DNA from: an uncultured Clostridia bacterium
GTDB taxonomy: Bacteria > Bacillota > Clostridia > TANB77 > CAG-508
Assembly: GCA_934120395.1 (NCBI GenBank)
Contig: CAKOTZ010000007.1
Coordinates: 1-64,000, forward strand
Direction: 5' to 3'
DNA: 64,000 nucleotides
In this document: in pieces, positions 1 to 8,472 of the stretch
Numbering within the stretch: the stretch's first letter is position 1
Layout of the letters: each line of letters starts with the position of its first letter
Position numbers and translations under genes: made by a program
The notes under the pieces: generated by a model
What the model was told of the DNA's origin: nothing
What the model saw: only the letters and a program-made list of their open reading frames with translations
Database searches by the model: none

Positions 1-8
1 CCAAAGAA

Positions 9-58
9 AAAACTAGTCAAATTTGCTCAATTTTACTTGAGAATTTTTGACTAGTTTT
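9..58. terminator. Rho-independent terminator of a gene left of the window
   Basis: A 12-bp inverted repeat (9-20 with 47-58) encloses a smaller CTCAA/TTGAG hairpin and runs into TTTTAT. It probably ends a gene beyond the left edge. Confidence 0.6.
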
Positions 59-109
59 ATTATACAATTTACACAAAGGTAGGTTTTTTCTTTTTTTGTT
101 ATTTTTTCC

Positions 110-138
110 TTTACAAGTTCAAAATAATAATATAAAAT
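110..138 (+). promoter_or_regulatory. Promoter of the first pilin/SUMF1 gene
   Basis: TTTACA (110-115), a 17-bp spacer and TAAAAT (133-138). The same boxes and spacing occur before the paralogue at 15028-15056, and about 140 bp of promoter and leader are nearly identical between the two copies, which supports this as a functional control region. Confidence 0.6.
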
Positions 139-236
139 GTATTTAAATAATTAACATAGAATTACATAATATTGCTTGAAGATGGATAAACTAAAATAGT
201 AATTTTATTAGAAATACAAAGGAAAGAGGTATAAAA

Positions 237-1514
237 ATGAACTTGAAAAGTAACAACGCAATCACATTGGTAGCATTGATAATTACAATAATTATTTTGC
301 TAATATTAGCAGGAGTGAGTTTATCAATGATACTAGGAGAGAATGGGCTAATTAACAAAGCACAGTCAAGTGTGAATGCATACCAACAAGCGGCATTAAA
401 TGAACAAAATTTACTACAAAGTATAGAAGATTACATGGGTAATTACGGTTTACCAGAAAACACGCCAACTACACCAGCAGGAACACATGTAAAACCACCA
501 GCAAAATGGCTAGGGAATATGGTAGATGCAGTAGCAGATGGAAAAGGCAACACATTTCCAGTGCCAAAGAGCTTTTATTACGTAGGAGGGGATTACTCAA
601 ATGGAGTAATTATCTCAGACGACCCAGCAGATGCATATGATGGAACAACAGACAAAACAACATGGGAATATACAACAAGTTTAGTAGGAAACCAATTTGT
701 ATGGATACCATGTACAACAGCAGAATATATAAAAACAAGTTGGGGCATGGTATATGGAGGCTATGATGCAGAAAGCGGAGCAGGAGCTGAAATGACGCAA
801 GTAGCAAAATACGGTGGATTTTATGTAGCAAGATATGAAGCAGGATTAGCTGATGGAATAACAGAATATACAGGAAATCAAATAAGTAATGGTTCAAATA
901 GCCCCAAATACAATGTAGCGGGAACACCAAAGTCAAAGGCAGGAAAACTACCATGGATATTTATTGATTATAAAAATAGCAAAAAAAATGCAGAAAACAT
1001 GTATAATACAGACGAAAAACATTCAGATTATGTAACAAGTGGACTAATAACAGGAACACAATGGGACGTAATGTTAAACAAATTTATAGGAACAACAAAT
1101 GTTAATGGTGTAACACTTACAGAAGCAGATATGAAAGAGTCAAGTAAATGGGGAAATTATAGTAATAATAATTTGACTTATACAGGAAGGTCAGCAACGT
1201 TATTTCAAAGTAATAATTGGTATATAACACAATGGGGAACAAAACAGACGAATGCCTCTACTAAAACAAATGTGCTGACAGAATATACAACAGGAGCAAG
1301 TAAAGCTACAGAAGCATATCATACTTACGATGTAGCAGGAAATGTGTGGGAATGGACAGAAGAGGTTGGACAAGGTATTAACTATCATGTTCCTCGTGGA
1401 GGTAGTTGCCATTTTGCTTCGGGTACTTACTCGGCATGCTATCGTCTTGGTCACTATGCTAGTTCCTATGTGTATGCTGACCTTGGGTTCCGTGTTGTGC
1501 TTTATATAAAATAG
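237..1514 (+). CDS. Pilin-like N-terminus fused to a SUMF1/C-type-lectin-fold domain; candidate DGR variable protein
   Basis: 425 aa. Residues 1-8 are polar and lysine-containing and are followed by a hydrophobic helix (ITLVALIITIIILLILAGV), as in clostridial pilin-like or pseudopilin proteins; a surface or membrane-anchored location is inferred. From about residue 95 the protein resembles SUMF1/formylglycine-generating-enzyme folds (GNQFVWIPC, GGFYVARYEAG, AGNVWEWTEE, RGGS, GFRVV). No enzymatic role is implied; this fold is also the display scaffold of DGR variable proteins such as Mtd. The last 110 bases before the end (1391-1500) contain 13 A and 55 G+C by my count, use CGT, TCG and NNY codons, and contrast with the A-rich remainder. 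A paralogue lies at 15155-16414. RBS AGGAAAGAGGT precedes the start. Confidence 0.8.
   Translation: MNLKSNNAITLVALIITIIILLILAGVSLSMILGENGLINKAQSSVNAYQQAALNEQNLLQSIEDYMGNYGLPENTPTTPAGTHVKPPAKWLGNMVDAVADGKGNTFPVPKSFYYVGGDYSNGVIISDDPADAYDGTTDKTTWEYTTSLVGNQFVWIPCTTAEYIKTSWGMVYGGYDAESGAGAEMTQVAKYGGFYVARYEAGLADGITEYTGNQISNGSNSPKYNVAGTPKSKAGKLPWIFIDYKNSKKNAENMYNTDEKHSDYVTSGLITGTQWDVMLNKFIGTTNVNGVTLTEADMKESSKWGNYSNNNLTYTGRSATLFQSNNWYITQWGTKQTNASTKTNVLTEYTTGASKATEAYHTYDVAGNVWEWTEEVGQGINYHVPRGGSCHFASGTYSACYRLGHYASSYVYADLGFRVVLYIK
1391..1500 (+). other. A-depleted 3' segment, candidate DGR variable region (VR)
   Basis: The segment encodes PRGGS to GFRVV. A is 13 of 110 bases and G+C is about 50%. The equivalent stretch of the paralogue (16291-16400) has 25 A and 43 G+C. 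Many codons are NNY (CAT, TTT, TAC, CTT, CAC, TCC, GAC), as expected when AAY codons of a template repeat are randomised at A. No reverse transcriptase, Avd gene or template repeat is visible in the window. Confidence 0.55.
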
Positions 1515-1591
1515 TTGGGACTGTAAATTTTGGGGACTGTAAAAAATTTTGTGTAAAATGGAAAAATATAAAAGTTTTTTCTAAGAAAGAA

Positions 1592-1637
1592 AATAATCGT
1601 TTTCGCAGACAACAAATGCAAACGATTATTTTTTATT
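1592..1637 (+). terminator. Rho-independent terminator
   Basis: An 11-bp stem (1592-1602 with 1620-1630) is followed by TTTTATT. It ends the pilin/SUMF1 gene before spoIVFA. Confidence 0.75.
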
Positions 1638-1714
1638 GAGCCTTTTTGCATAAAATAAACAAATCTAACATATATTAGCAAAAGAAGAGATACCAAGGAA
1701 GAGGTGTTAGTATT

Positions 1715-2620
1715 ATGGAAAGAGCAATTAGTCAAGAAGAAAGAATTAGAAGAGCTGAGGAAATTTATAGTCGAAGAAAAAGTCAAAACAGTAGAAGAGA
1801 AGAATATGCTACATTAAATGTGGGAGAAAAAAGAGAATATGGACTATTTAAAAGAATGACAATACAAATTATTGCCTGCTTAATGATATACTCAGCTTTT
1901 TACGGAATACAAAATAGTAAAGATATATTTTCAGAACAAATAATTAATAAAGCAAAAGAAATAATGGCTTATGATGTTGATATAGAACAATTAAGAGACA
2001 AGGTATTAGAGAATGTAAATAAATTAAAAAACATAGGAGTGATAATACCAGTTGAAAATCAAGAAGTAGTTGAAAAAGATGGGAACACAAACACAGAAGA
2101 GATAAATCTACAAGCGCAAACATTACTAGAACAGGGAGCAAAAACGCTAATGGAACAGCAAGATACTTTATATAAAGAAGAGGCAAGTAGTGTAAGTCAA
2201 ATTCAAGAAGATGCTGATTATATTAAACAAAATTATTCTTTTATAAAGCCAATAGAAGGTGGTACAATTTCGTCAAGATTTGGCACAAGAAATCCAACAA
2301 CGCCAACAGTGCCTAAATATCATACAGGAATTGACATAGCAACTGATACGGGAACTATAATTGTGTCTGCTATGGATGGAAAAGTAACACAGGTATCTTC
2401 AGTAGGGGATTACGGAAAACATTTAAGAATAGTAAAAGGAGAAATTACTACTTTATATGCACATTGTAGTAAAATTTATGTAAAAGAAGGAGATACAATT
2501 AAACAAGGACAAAAAATTGCAGAAGTTGGAGCAACTGGAAATGTAACAGGTCCACATCTTCATTTCGAAATAAGAAGGAACAATGAATTTGTAGATCCTG
2601 ACTATGTTTTAGAGTTTTAA
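1715..2620 (+). CDS. spoIVFA: SpoIVFA-like membrane-anchored M23 (LytM) protein
   Basis: 301 aa. A charged cytoplasmic N-terminus (about 1-45) is followed by one membrane helix (about 48-66), a polar linker and a C-terminal M23/LytM domain with HTGIDIA, YAHCS and PHLHFEI zinc-site motifs. The gene lies 14 bp before an M50 intramembrane protease, the arrangement of spoIVFA-spoIVFB in spore formers. In Bacillus, SpoIVFA holds SpoIVFB and BofA in the outer forespore membrane and controls pro-sigma-K cleavage. All M23 ligands look intact, so endopeptidase activity is possible. The alternative is a SpoIIQ-like or generic M23 protein; the neighbour favours SpoIVFA. Confidence 0.8.
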   Translation: MERAISQEERIRRAEEIYSRRKSQNSRREEYATLNVGEKREYGLFKRMTIQIIACLMIYSAFYGIQNSKDIFSEQIINKAKEIMAYDVDIEQLRDKVLENVNKLKNIGVIIPVENQEVVEKDGNTNTEEINLQAQTLLEQGAKTLMEQQDTLYKEEASSVSQIQEDADYIKQNYSFIKPIEGGTISSRFGTRNPTTPTVPKYHTGIDIATDTGTIIVSAMDGKVTQVSSVGDYGKHLRIVKGEITTLYAHCSKIYVKEGDTIKQGQKIAEVGATGNVTGPHLHFEIRRNNEFVDPDYVLEF

Positions 2621-2634
2621 AAAAGGAGAATATT

Positions 2635-3282
2635 ATGCAACTAAAATTAGACCTGAAAATCTTTATCTTCATTATATTGTTTTGCTTAACAGGGCAAATT
2701 CAAATATATTTTTTATTATTGTTGTTTGCTTTTCTTCATGAATTAGGGCATTTAGTAGCAGGTGTGTGTTTAAAATTAAGACCAAAAAAAGTGGAAGTAA
2801 ATACCCTAGGTTTATCTATTACCTTTGAAGGATATGGTTCAAATATAAATATAGCAACAAAAAGAATTGTGATTGCTCTTGCTGGACCAGCAGTAAATTT
2901 ACTATTTATTGTAATATCAATATTTGTGCCATTAAATATTAATAGAGAGTTAATATTATATGCAAATATTATTTTATTCTTAATAAATTTATTACCAATA
3001 TATCCGTTGGATGGAGGAAGAATATTAAAAAATATATTACATAAAAAATTTGGATTTTGGGAGTCAGTATATATAACTAATAAAATTTCTAATATAATTA
3101 CTGTATGTTTAACAATTATAGCAAGTATTTCTATTTTCTATTTTCAAAACATTGCTATTTTACTTATAGATATGTACTTATGTATGTTAGTAATAAAGGA
3201 AAATAAGCGTTATCAGCTTATAAAGAAAGCAAAGGATATTATATTAAAAGAAGATTTGGTACTTGAAAAAGTCAGTGTTTAA
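2635..3282 (+). CDS. spoIVFB: SpoIVFB, site-2 intramembrane metalloprotease (M50)
   Basis: 215 aa, multi-spanning membrane protein. HELGH at residues 35-39 gives the HExxH zinc site, AGPAVN lies at 83-88, and the third ligand motif YPLDGGR has Asp126. In the family this protease releases sigma-K from its pro-sequence in the mother cell. It is shorter than the Bacillus protein (about 288 aa) because the C-terminal CBS domain is absent, as in many clostridia. It is co-transcribed with spoIVFA (14-bp gap; AAAAAGGAG site). BofA, the third member of the complex, lies at 58356-58629. Confidence 0.88.
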   Translation: MQLKLDLKIFIFIILFCLTGQIQIYFLLLLFAFLHELGHLVAGVCLKLRPKKVEVNTLGLSITFEGYGSNINIATKRIVIALAGPAVNLLFIVISIFVPLNINRELILYANIILFLINLLPIYPLDGGRILKNILHKKFGFWESVYITNKISNIITVCLTIIASISIFYFQNIAILLIDMYLCMLVIKENKRYQLIKKAKDIILKEDLVLEKVSV

Positions 3283-3317
3283 TAGTAAACTAATAGAGAT
3301 AGAAATAGGAGGTACAT

Positions 3318-3761
3318 ATGAAAAAAGAAAAGGGAATAACCTTGATTGCATTAGTAATTACAATTGTAGTAATGTCAATAATTGCAGGAACGGTTATATA
3401 CGAAGCGGTAAATATGGTTCAGTCACAAGAAATAAATAAGTTATATAATGATTTAAGAACGCTAGAAGATAAGGTAAATTTATATTATACTGAATATGGT
3501 GGAATTCCTGTAAAAGGAGAATATACAGGTCCTACGACTTTTCAGATGGTAAAAAATCCAAATGATAGCAATAAATATTATGTAATAGATATAAACGAAT
3601 TAGATAATTTAACCTTGAATTATAGTATTAGTAATGAAGGAGACGACGTATATATTATTAATGATACAACTCATACTATTTACTATGCAAGAGGATTAGG
3701 AGTTAATGGAAAAACATATTATAGATTACCAGAGGAATTTTCTATAATTAATGAAAAATAA
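3318..3761 (+). CDS. Pilin-like (type IV prepilin signal) protein
   Basis: 147 aa. The start MKKEKG followed by ITLIALVITIVVMSIIAGT matches a class III prepilin signal: short basic leader, Gly before the processing point, hydrophobic helix. The usual Glu5 is replaced, as in many clostridial pilin-like proteins. The remainder is a soluble domain without a motif I recognise. It may share a transcript with spoIVFA-spoIVFB (36-bp gap, AGGAGG site) and the hydrolase that follows. No assembly ATPase or prepilin peptidase is in the window, so its role in a pilus or secretion system is unknown. Confidence 0.75.
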   Translation: MKKEKGITLIALVITIVVMSIIAGTVIYEAVNMVQSQEINKLYNDLRTLEDKVNLYYTEYGGIPVKGEYTGPTTFQMVKNPNDSNKYYVIDINELDNLTLNYSISNEGDDVYIINDTTHTIYYARGLGVNGKTYYRLPEEFSIINEK

Positions 3762-3776
3762 GAAAGGAAATGATAG

Positions 3777-4694
3777 ATGGAGATAGTAGATAATTTTCAA
3801 TCGTCAATAGGAAGAAAAATACCATATAAAGAGTGGAAAAATGAAGAAGCAAAAGAATACAAGGGTGTAGTTCAATTAGTACATGGAATGCAAGAGCATA
3901 TTGATAGATACCGTGATTTTGCAAATTTCTTAACGAAAAACGGATATATAGTAGTGGGGCATAGTCATTTAGGACATGGTGATTCAGTAGAAAATCAAGA
4001 AGAATATGGATATTTTGCAGAAAAAGATGGTTGGTGGAAATTAGTAGAAGATGTGCATATATTGCAAAATAAAATACAAAAAAAATATCCTAATTTACCT
4101 TATATTATAATGGGACATAGCATGGGCTCATTAGTTGTAAGAACATATTTAACTAAGTATCAAGATAATATCACAAAGGCTATACTGTGTGGAACTAGTG
4201 GACAAAAGCATGGCTTAATTGTAGGACAAGTATTGATTAATATAATAAAATCTTCAAAAGGTGATCATTATAGAAGTCCATTAGTTGAGAAATTAATAAC
4301 TGGTTCTTTTAATGATGCTTTTAAACCAGCGAGAACAAAAGCTGACTGGATTTCAAGAGATATGCAACAAGTAGATAAATATCTAGAAGATAAAAAATGT
4401 GGATTTAATTTTACATTACAAGCGTATAAAGATTTACTAAGTGGAACACAATATCTTTCTAAACAAAGAAATGAAAATAAGACATTAAAAATTCCAATTT
4501 TATTAATATCTGGAACTAAAGATCCTGTAGGCGCTAACGGAAAGGGCGTTATAAGGGTATATAGAATGTTAAAAAAGGCTGGCTTGGATGATGTAACATT
4601 AAAATTTTTTGACGAAGCTAGACACGAATTATTAAATGAGACAAATCAATTAGAAGTGTATCAATTTGTTTTAGGTTGGATAGAGCAGAGATAA
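3777..4694 (+). CDS. Alpha/beta hydrolase of the lysophospholipase/monoacylglycerol lipase type
   Basis: 305 aa. The serine hydrolase nucleophile elbow GHSMG is at residues 113-117 (Ser115), with the likely acid Asp249 in GTKDPVG and the base His283 in ARHELL. An oxyanion-type motif VHGMQEH lies near residue 35, typical of the Hydrolase_4/lysophospholipase group. No signal peptide is visible, so it is cytoplasmic and probably cleaves a lipid-derived ester. It begins 15 bp after the pilin-like gene and ends at a bidirectional terminator shared with the minus-strand nrdD-like gene. Confidence 0.85.
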   Translation: MEIVDNFQSSIGRKIPYKEWKNEEAKEYKGVVQLVHGMQEHIDRYRDFANFLTKNGYIVVGHSHLGHGDSVENQEEYGYFAEKDGWWKLVEDVHILQNKIQKKYPNLPYIIMGHSMGSLVVRTYLTKYQDNITKAILCGTSGQKHGLIVGQVLINIIKSSKGDHYRSPLVEKLITGSFNDAFKPARTKADWISRDMQQVDKYLEDKKCGFNFTLQAYKDLLSGTQYLSKQRNENKTLKIPILLISGTKDPVGANGKGVIRVYRMLKKAGLDDVTLKFFDEARHELLNETNQLEVYQFVLGWIEQR

Positions 4695-4737
4695 AAACAT
4701 AAGACTGAAAATATAACAATTTTCAGTCTTATGTTTT
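4694..4737. terminator. Bidirectional terminator between converging genes
   Basis: A perfect 19-bp inverted repeat (4694-4712 with 4719-4737), A-rich on one side and T-rich on the other, serves the hydrolase (+) and the nrdD-like gene (-). It touches the nrdD-like stop codon. Confidence 0.85.
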
Positions 4738-6850
4738 ATATAAATGAAGCATATCCAATTCCTTCTTTTTGCATTAGATTAATATATGATTCAATACTTT
4801 CAGAAGTATCTTGGTCAGATAATTTTATTGAAGTTAAGTGTCCGCCATTTGTTAAGGCATGATATGGTGCTTCAATTTTTATTCTGTTTTGTATAGGATA
4901 TGTATTATTAGTAGGAAGTTGAAAAGATGTAGTATAGGCACTTTTATCTGTAATCCCTGGAATTATTCCGTAAATTGCTTTATCAATTTGAACAAAATAT
5001 TCATTAACAAATCCATTAGGTGTGGCCATTAGAGTAAAGTTTAAATTATATTTTTGCGAATACTCATCTAATTTTTCGCGTATACTAGAAATAATTTTTA
5101 ATCCTAGTTCCTGTGACTTTGTTTTTTCACCATGATTATAACCTGTTAAGGCTTTTAAGCATTCGGCAAGCCCTACAAATCCAATAGAAAGAGTACCATG
5201 CTTCAACACACGACGTAGCTTGTCGTTATTATCTAATTTTTCGCTATCAATCCAAATACCATTTCCAAGTAAACAAGGAAAATTATACGCATGTTTATTT
5301 GATTGAAATTCAAAACGATCAAGAAGTTGGTTTTTAATTAGTTCTAGTTTATTATCTAAGTCAACAAAAAATGCATTAATATCAGCTTTTTTGCGTTCTT
5401 TATTTATACCATATTTTAGACCAAGTCTAGGCAAATTTATAGTAGTAAGAGATAAATTACCACGACCAGTACTAACTGATTTATCAATAGAAATAATGTT
5501 TTCTAAAACACGAGTAGATGAACCTGTATAAGCTACTTCTGTGTTAAAATCACCTTCTTTGTATAATTCTCTGTTAAAATTCGTATCTAAAAAAGCAAAA
5601 TAAGGCAAATGACGTTGACTACTTACTTGGCATGCAAGCTGTAATAAATCATAATTTGGATTAGTTGGTTTAAAGTTTATTCCATCTTTAATTTTAAAAA
5701 TGGAAATTGGAAATTGCGGAGTTTCATTGTTTCCCAGTCCATTTTGAGTAGCTAAAAGTAAGTTTTTAATAACCATTCTACCTTCAGCAGAAGTATCTGT
5801 GCCAAAATTTATAGTTGAATTTGCAACTTTAGTGCCGTTAAAAGATGACATAGTATTGGCATTATAAATAAAAGATTCCATTGCTTGGTAAGTAATACTA
5901 TCTGTTTTTGAAATTGCTGTTTGATATGCTGTTCTAAATAAACGTTGTAACTCGACAGAATTTCTGGTAAATTTATCAAAAGTAGCTATATCAAAATTCA
6001 TTGTAGTTAATTTGTTAATTTCTCGTTCAATGCCATTTAACGCAACAAATTTATCGAAATTAGTAAATGAAAGTAAATTATTAAGTTCCTGCTGAAATTG
6101 TTTTTTAAATGTCTTAAACACACCAGAAGCCATATAAAAATCGAAAGCAGGAATGCTTTGTTCGCCATGTTGGTCATTTTGATTGGCTTGAATGGCTATT
6201 GAACATAACGAAGAATAGGTGCGAATATCTTGTGGAGTTTTCATTTGACCGTTTCCAGCATAAAAACCATCTACAAAAAGTTTATCTAAATCTATTTGAC
6301 AGCTAGTAGTGGTACCCATTGGAAAAAAATCAATGTCATGTATATAAATGTCTCCTTTGTCATGACTATCTGCATATTCTTTTTTTATCAGGTAGGTTTT
6401 AGAAAATTCTTGAGACACAGTACTGCCAAATTTAAAAATTGTTTCAGTAGCACAAATATTTTCTTGATTTAAATTATCTTTTATATTCGAAGTAAAGCCA
6501 AGATTTTCAATTGATTTTAAAAATTTATGTAATTTTTTTTCATCAACAAAGGATTCTCGAGATTGAGAGCGCCTTTCACGATATTTTGCAAATGATTCAT
6601 AAACATCAGTATATCCATTTGCTTTTAATTCTTGTTCAATAATATCTTGTATTTGTTCAATTTTAATTTTAGGTTCTTCCAAATTTCTAATATATGAAAT
6701 AACTTTATTATATATTTTATTGGCATCTTCAGCTTGATATTTAGATTCAATACTATCAAAGCCTTTTTTTATTGCAATGGCAATTTTTGTACCATCAAAA
6801 TCAACTTTTTTACCATTTCTTTTTACAACTGTAATAGGAATATTATTCAT
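4736..6850 (-). CDS. NrdD-like class III ribonucleotide reductase, C-terminally truncated and lacking the active-site Cys
   Basis: 704 aa. Residues 1-95 are an ATP-cone (VVKRNGKKVDFDGTKI). The barrel follows with family motifs such as HDIDFFPMGTTTSCQIDL (Cys184), IAIQANQNDQHGEQS and STGRGNLS. In functional NrdD the finger-loop thiyl-radical cysteine lies in MGCRTRV; here it reads TGSSTRV with Ser444 at that place. The protein stops at GIGYASFI, where family members continue with a four-Cys zinc site and the RxxGY glycyl-radical segment; roughly 60-70 residues are missing. The frame is otherwise uninterrupted. No nrdG activase is nearby. It is either a non-catalytic paralogue or a recent 3' truncation. 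RBS GGAGGA precedes the start. Confidence 0.85.
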   Translation of the reverse strand: MNNIPITVVKRNGKKVDFDGTKIAIAIKKGFDSIESKYQAEDANKIYNKVISYIRNLEEPKIKIEQIQDIIEQELKANGYTDVYESFAKYRERRSQSRESFVDEKKLHKFLKSIENLGFTSNIKDNLNQENICATETIFKFGSTVSQEFSKTYLIKKEYADSHDKGDIYIHDIDFFPMGTTTSCQIDLDKLFVDGFYAGNGQMKTPQDIRTYSSLCSIAIQANQNDQHGEQSIPAFDFYMASGVFKTFKKQFQQELNNLLSFTNFDKFVALNGIEREINKLTTMNFDIATFDKFTRNSVELQRLFRTAYQTAISKTDSITYQAMESFIYNANTMSSFNGTKVANSTINFGTDTSAEGRMVIKNLLLATQNGLGNNETPQFPISIFKIKDGINFKPTNPNYDLLQLACQVSSQRHLPYFAFLDTNFNRELYKEGDFNTEVAYTGSSTRVLENIISIDKSVSTGRGNLSLTTINLPRLGLKYGINKERKKADINAFFVDLDNKLELIKNQLLDRFEFQSNKHAYNFPCLLGNGIWIDSEKLDNNDKLRRVLKHGTLSIGFVGLAECLKALTGYNHGEKTKSQELGLKIISSIREKLDEYSQKYNLNFTLMATPNGFVNEYFVQIDKAIYGIIPGITDKSAYTTSFQLPTNNTYPIQNRIKIEAPYHALTNGGHLTSIKLSDQDTSESIESYINLMQKEGIGYASFI

Positions 6851-6915
6851 TTTTTCCTCCTTGTATTAGGAATAATAACATCTTACATAGAAAGACGAAA
6901 AAAGTCAACATTAAG

Positions 6916-7885
6916 TTAATTAAAGTACAATTGCTTTTGAATTTTTTCTTCAAAATTAAGATGTAATATTTTTTCAATTTCGACAGAATTAAAGGAGTTG
7001 CGTAATAGAAGTTTACGTGTTTGATTTGCAACAGTATTAAAATCAAATAAATTAGCGTTTTGATAATATTCTGGTTCTATTTCATAATAAGACATATCAT
7101 CAGTGGCAACAGCAATATTTTCTATAGTACCTAGCAGTTTTTTTATATGCAATATATGAGAAACATAACTACCGAGTAAAATCGTCATTAATATTAGATA
7201 AATTTTTCATATCCAAATGAGAACAAAAACGTTTAATTTGCACAAGCCCAATGATACCGTCAAGTTGTGCAATAGCTTGAATTTGTTCGTCAGTTAAATT
7301 ACGGGATGTATTGTAAACTGTTGTACAATTGGAATGTGAAGCGAAAATAATTGGGTGCTTTCCATGTTGTTTTAGTTCATTACAAAGTTCAATAATATCA
7401 AAAAAAGTTTGAGTATTTGCATGAGATAAATCAATTGCAATATGCATATCGACTAGCTTATGAATTAATTGTTTACCCAATTTAGTTAAACCGTTAGAAG
7501 AACGATTACCAGAGCCAAATTTATTTTGATTATTCCAAACAATAGTAATACAACGAATTCCTAAATCATAAAGTTTATCAATATCGTTTAAGGAATTAAT
7601 ATAGTCTAAACCTTCTATGCCCAAAAGGTAGTTAATATGGGTAGGAATTAATGAATAAGAGTTAATAATATTGATAACATGTTGTAGCATTTGTATAGTA
7701 TTTAATTCTGCTTCCAAAAAACCTAGTTCAGAGTACATTTCCTCAGGAGACATGAAAAAAAGATTAAAGATAGCTCCCGTTATATTGTTGGAATTATAAA
7801 TATTAGAGCAATATTCTTGAAGAAACTTAACATTGTTACGTTTCTGATATATATAAGTGAGTAAATCGTTGTGACAATCAAACAT
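6916..7885 (-). CDS. M19 (renal-type) dipeptidase interrupted by a +1 frameshift
   Basis: One protein of about 320 aa is split over two frames: residues from MFDCHND up to INDDFT (7885 down to 7169) and then GSYVSHI through ATDDM to the end (to 6916). M19 metal-site elements are all seen: HxD in DCHND, Glu in LLGIEG, His in DLSHAN and FASHSN, and Asp in ATDD. The 0-frame reads ACT CGG TAG at 7177-7169; skipping one base at CGG restores the family sequence. The start has a GGAGGT site. Family members hydrolyse dipeptides, often D-amino-acid containing. Sequencing error, pseudogene and +1 recoding are all possible. Confidence 0.75.
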
Positions 7886-7991
7886 AATTTTTACCTCCTA
7901 AATTAGTATATTAAAAGAAAAAGTAAATGTTCTAATAAAACTTCTTTAAGAATACAATGTAAAAATAGTGTAAGTTTAAGGAGGTTTTTAT

Positions 7992-8447
7992 GTGAAATCT
8001 GTATCAATTGAAGAACGTGCTATTAATTTAGCACATTATATTATAGAGAATAAAGAAACAGTAAGGGGAGCTGCCAAAAAATTTGGAATATCAAAGTCTA
8101 CAGTACATATGGATGTAAGCAAACGACTTATTAAAATAAATAAAGCGTTAGCATTGGAAGTTAGAAATATATTAGACGAAAATAAAGCTGAAAGACATAT
8201 ACGAGGTGGATTAGCAACAAAACTAAAGTATAGTCATGAACATAAGGCACGGATAAAAACACATACGTTAAAAGAAAATAATCTTAACAAAGCATTGACT
8301 TTTGTAAATAAAAAAGGTTATAATGAATATAATAATAAAGATACAAGATGTATCTTGTCCAAATCAAATGTTAGCCGCAACCCTATTTGCGGGATACAAG
8401 TGCATAGGTGGACAAATGTTACTCGCAACCCTACTTGCGACAAATAA
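7992..8447 (+). CDS. spoIIID: SpoIIID, mother-cell sporulation transcription factor, with an abnormal 3' end
   Basis: GTG start with TAAGGAGG upstream. Residues 1-80 match SpoIIID: EERAINLAHYIIEN, the helix-turn-helix AAKKFGISKSTVHMDVSKRL (about 27-46) and the RGGLATKLKY signature (71-80). The family is about 80-95 aa; the open frame here runs to 151 aa because it reads into the toxin-antitoxin module behind it. Codon 87 is CGG (8250-8252); a +1 shift there gives GGA TAA and an 87-aa protein ending at 8256, directly before the old terminator arm. SpoIIID activates and represses sigma-E and sigma-K regulon genes in the mother cell, consistent with spoIVFA, spoIVFB and bofA in this window. Confidence 0.85.
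   Translation: MKSVSIEERAINLAHYIIENKETVRGAAKKFGISKSTVHMDVSKRLIKINKALALEVRNILDENKAERHIRGGLATKLKYSHEHKARIKTHTLKENNLNKALTFVNKKGYNEYNNKDTRCILSKSNVSRNPICGIQVHRWTNVTRNPTCDK
8255..8273 (+). repeat. 19-bp direct repeat, left copy, flanking the toxin-antitoxin module
   Basis: Identical to 9005-9023. It corresponds to the left arm of the hairpin that is complete at 9007-9034, so it looks like a target duplication or recombination scar bounding the 8274-9004 insert. Confidence 0.65.
8295..8324 (+). promoter_or_regulatory. Promoter of the type III antitoxin RNA
   Basis: TTGACT (8295-8300), 18-bp spacer, TATAAT (8319-8324). It lies inside the extended spoIIID frame and about 40 bp before the first antitoxin repeat. 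Confidence 0.7.
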
Positions 8448-8468
8448 ATGCGTAGGTGGACAAATGTT
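8365..8468 (+). repeat. Tandem 48-bp repeats (2.2 copies) of the antitoxin
   Basis: Copy A 8365-8412 and copy B 8413-8460, with a partial third copy from 8461 (CAAATGTTAAT). Each holds a hairpin of the form (Y)CGCAA-N6-TTGCG(R); the outermost pair is C-G in copy A and T-A in copy B, a compensatory change. Confidence 0.85.
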
Positions 8469-8472
8469 AATA

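Noticed and set aside
1515..1560. Tandem copies of a GGGACTGTAAA-like sequence resembling IS-element ends
   Set aside because: Only a 13-bp direct repeat with one difference; no transposase or paired inverted end was found nearby.
8365..8468. CRISPR-like repeats
   Set aside because: The 48-bp units are contiguous, without unique spacers, and sit in a toxin-antitoxin layout.
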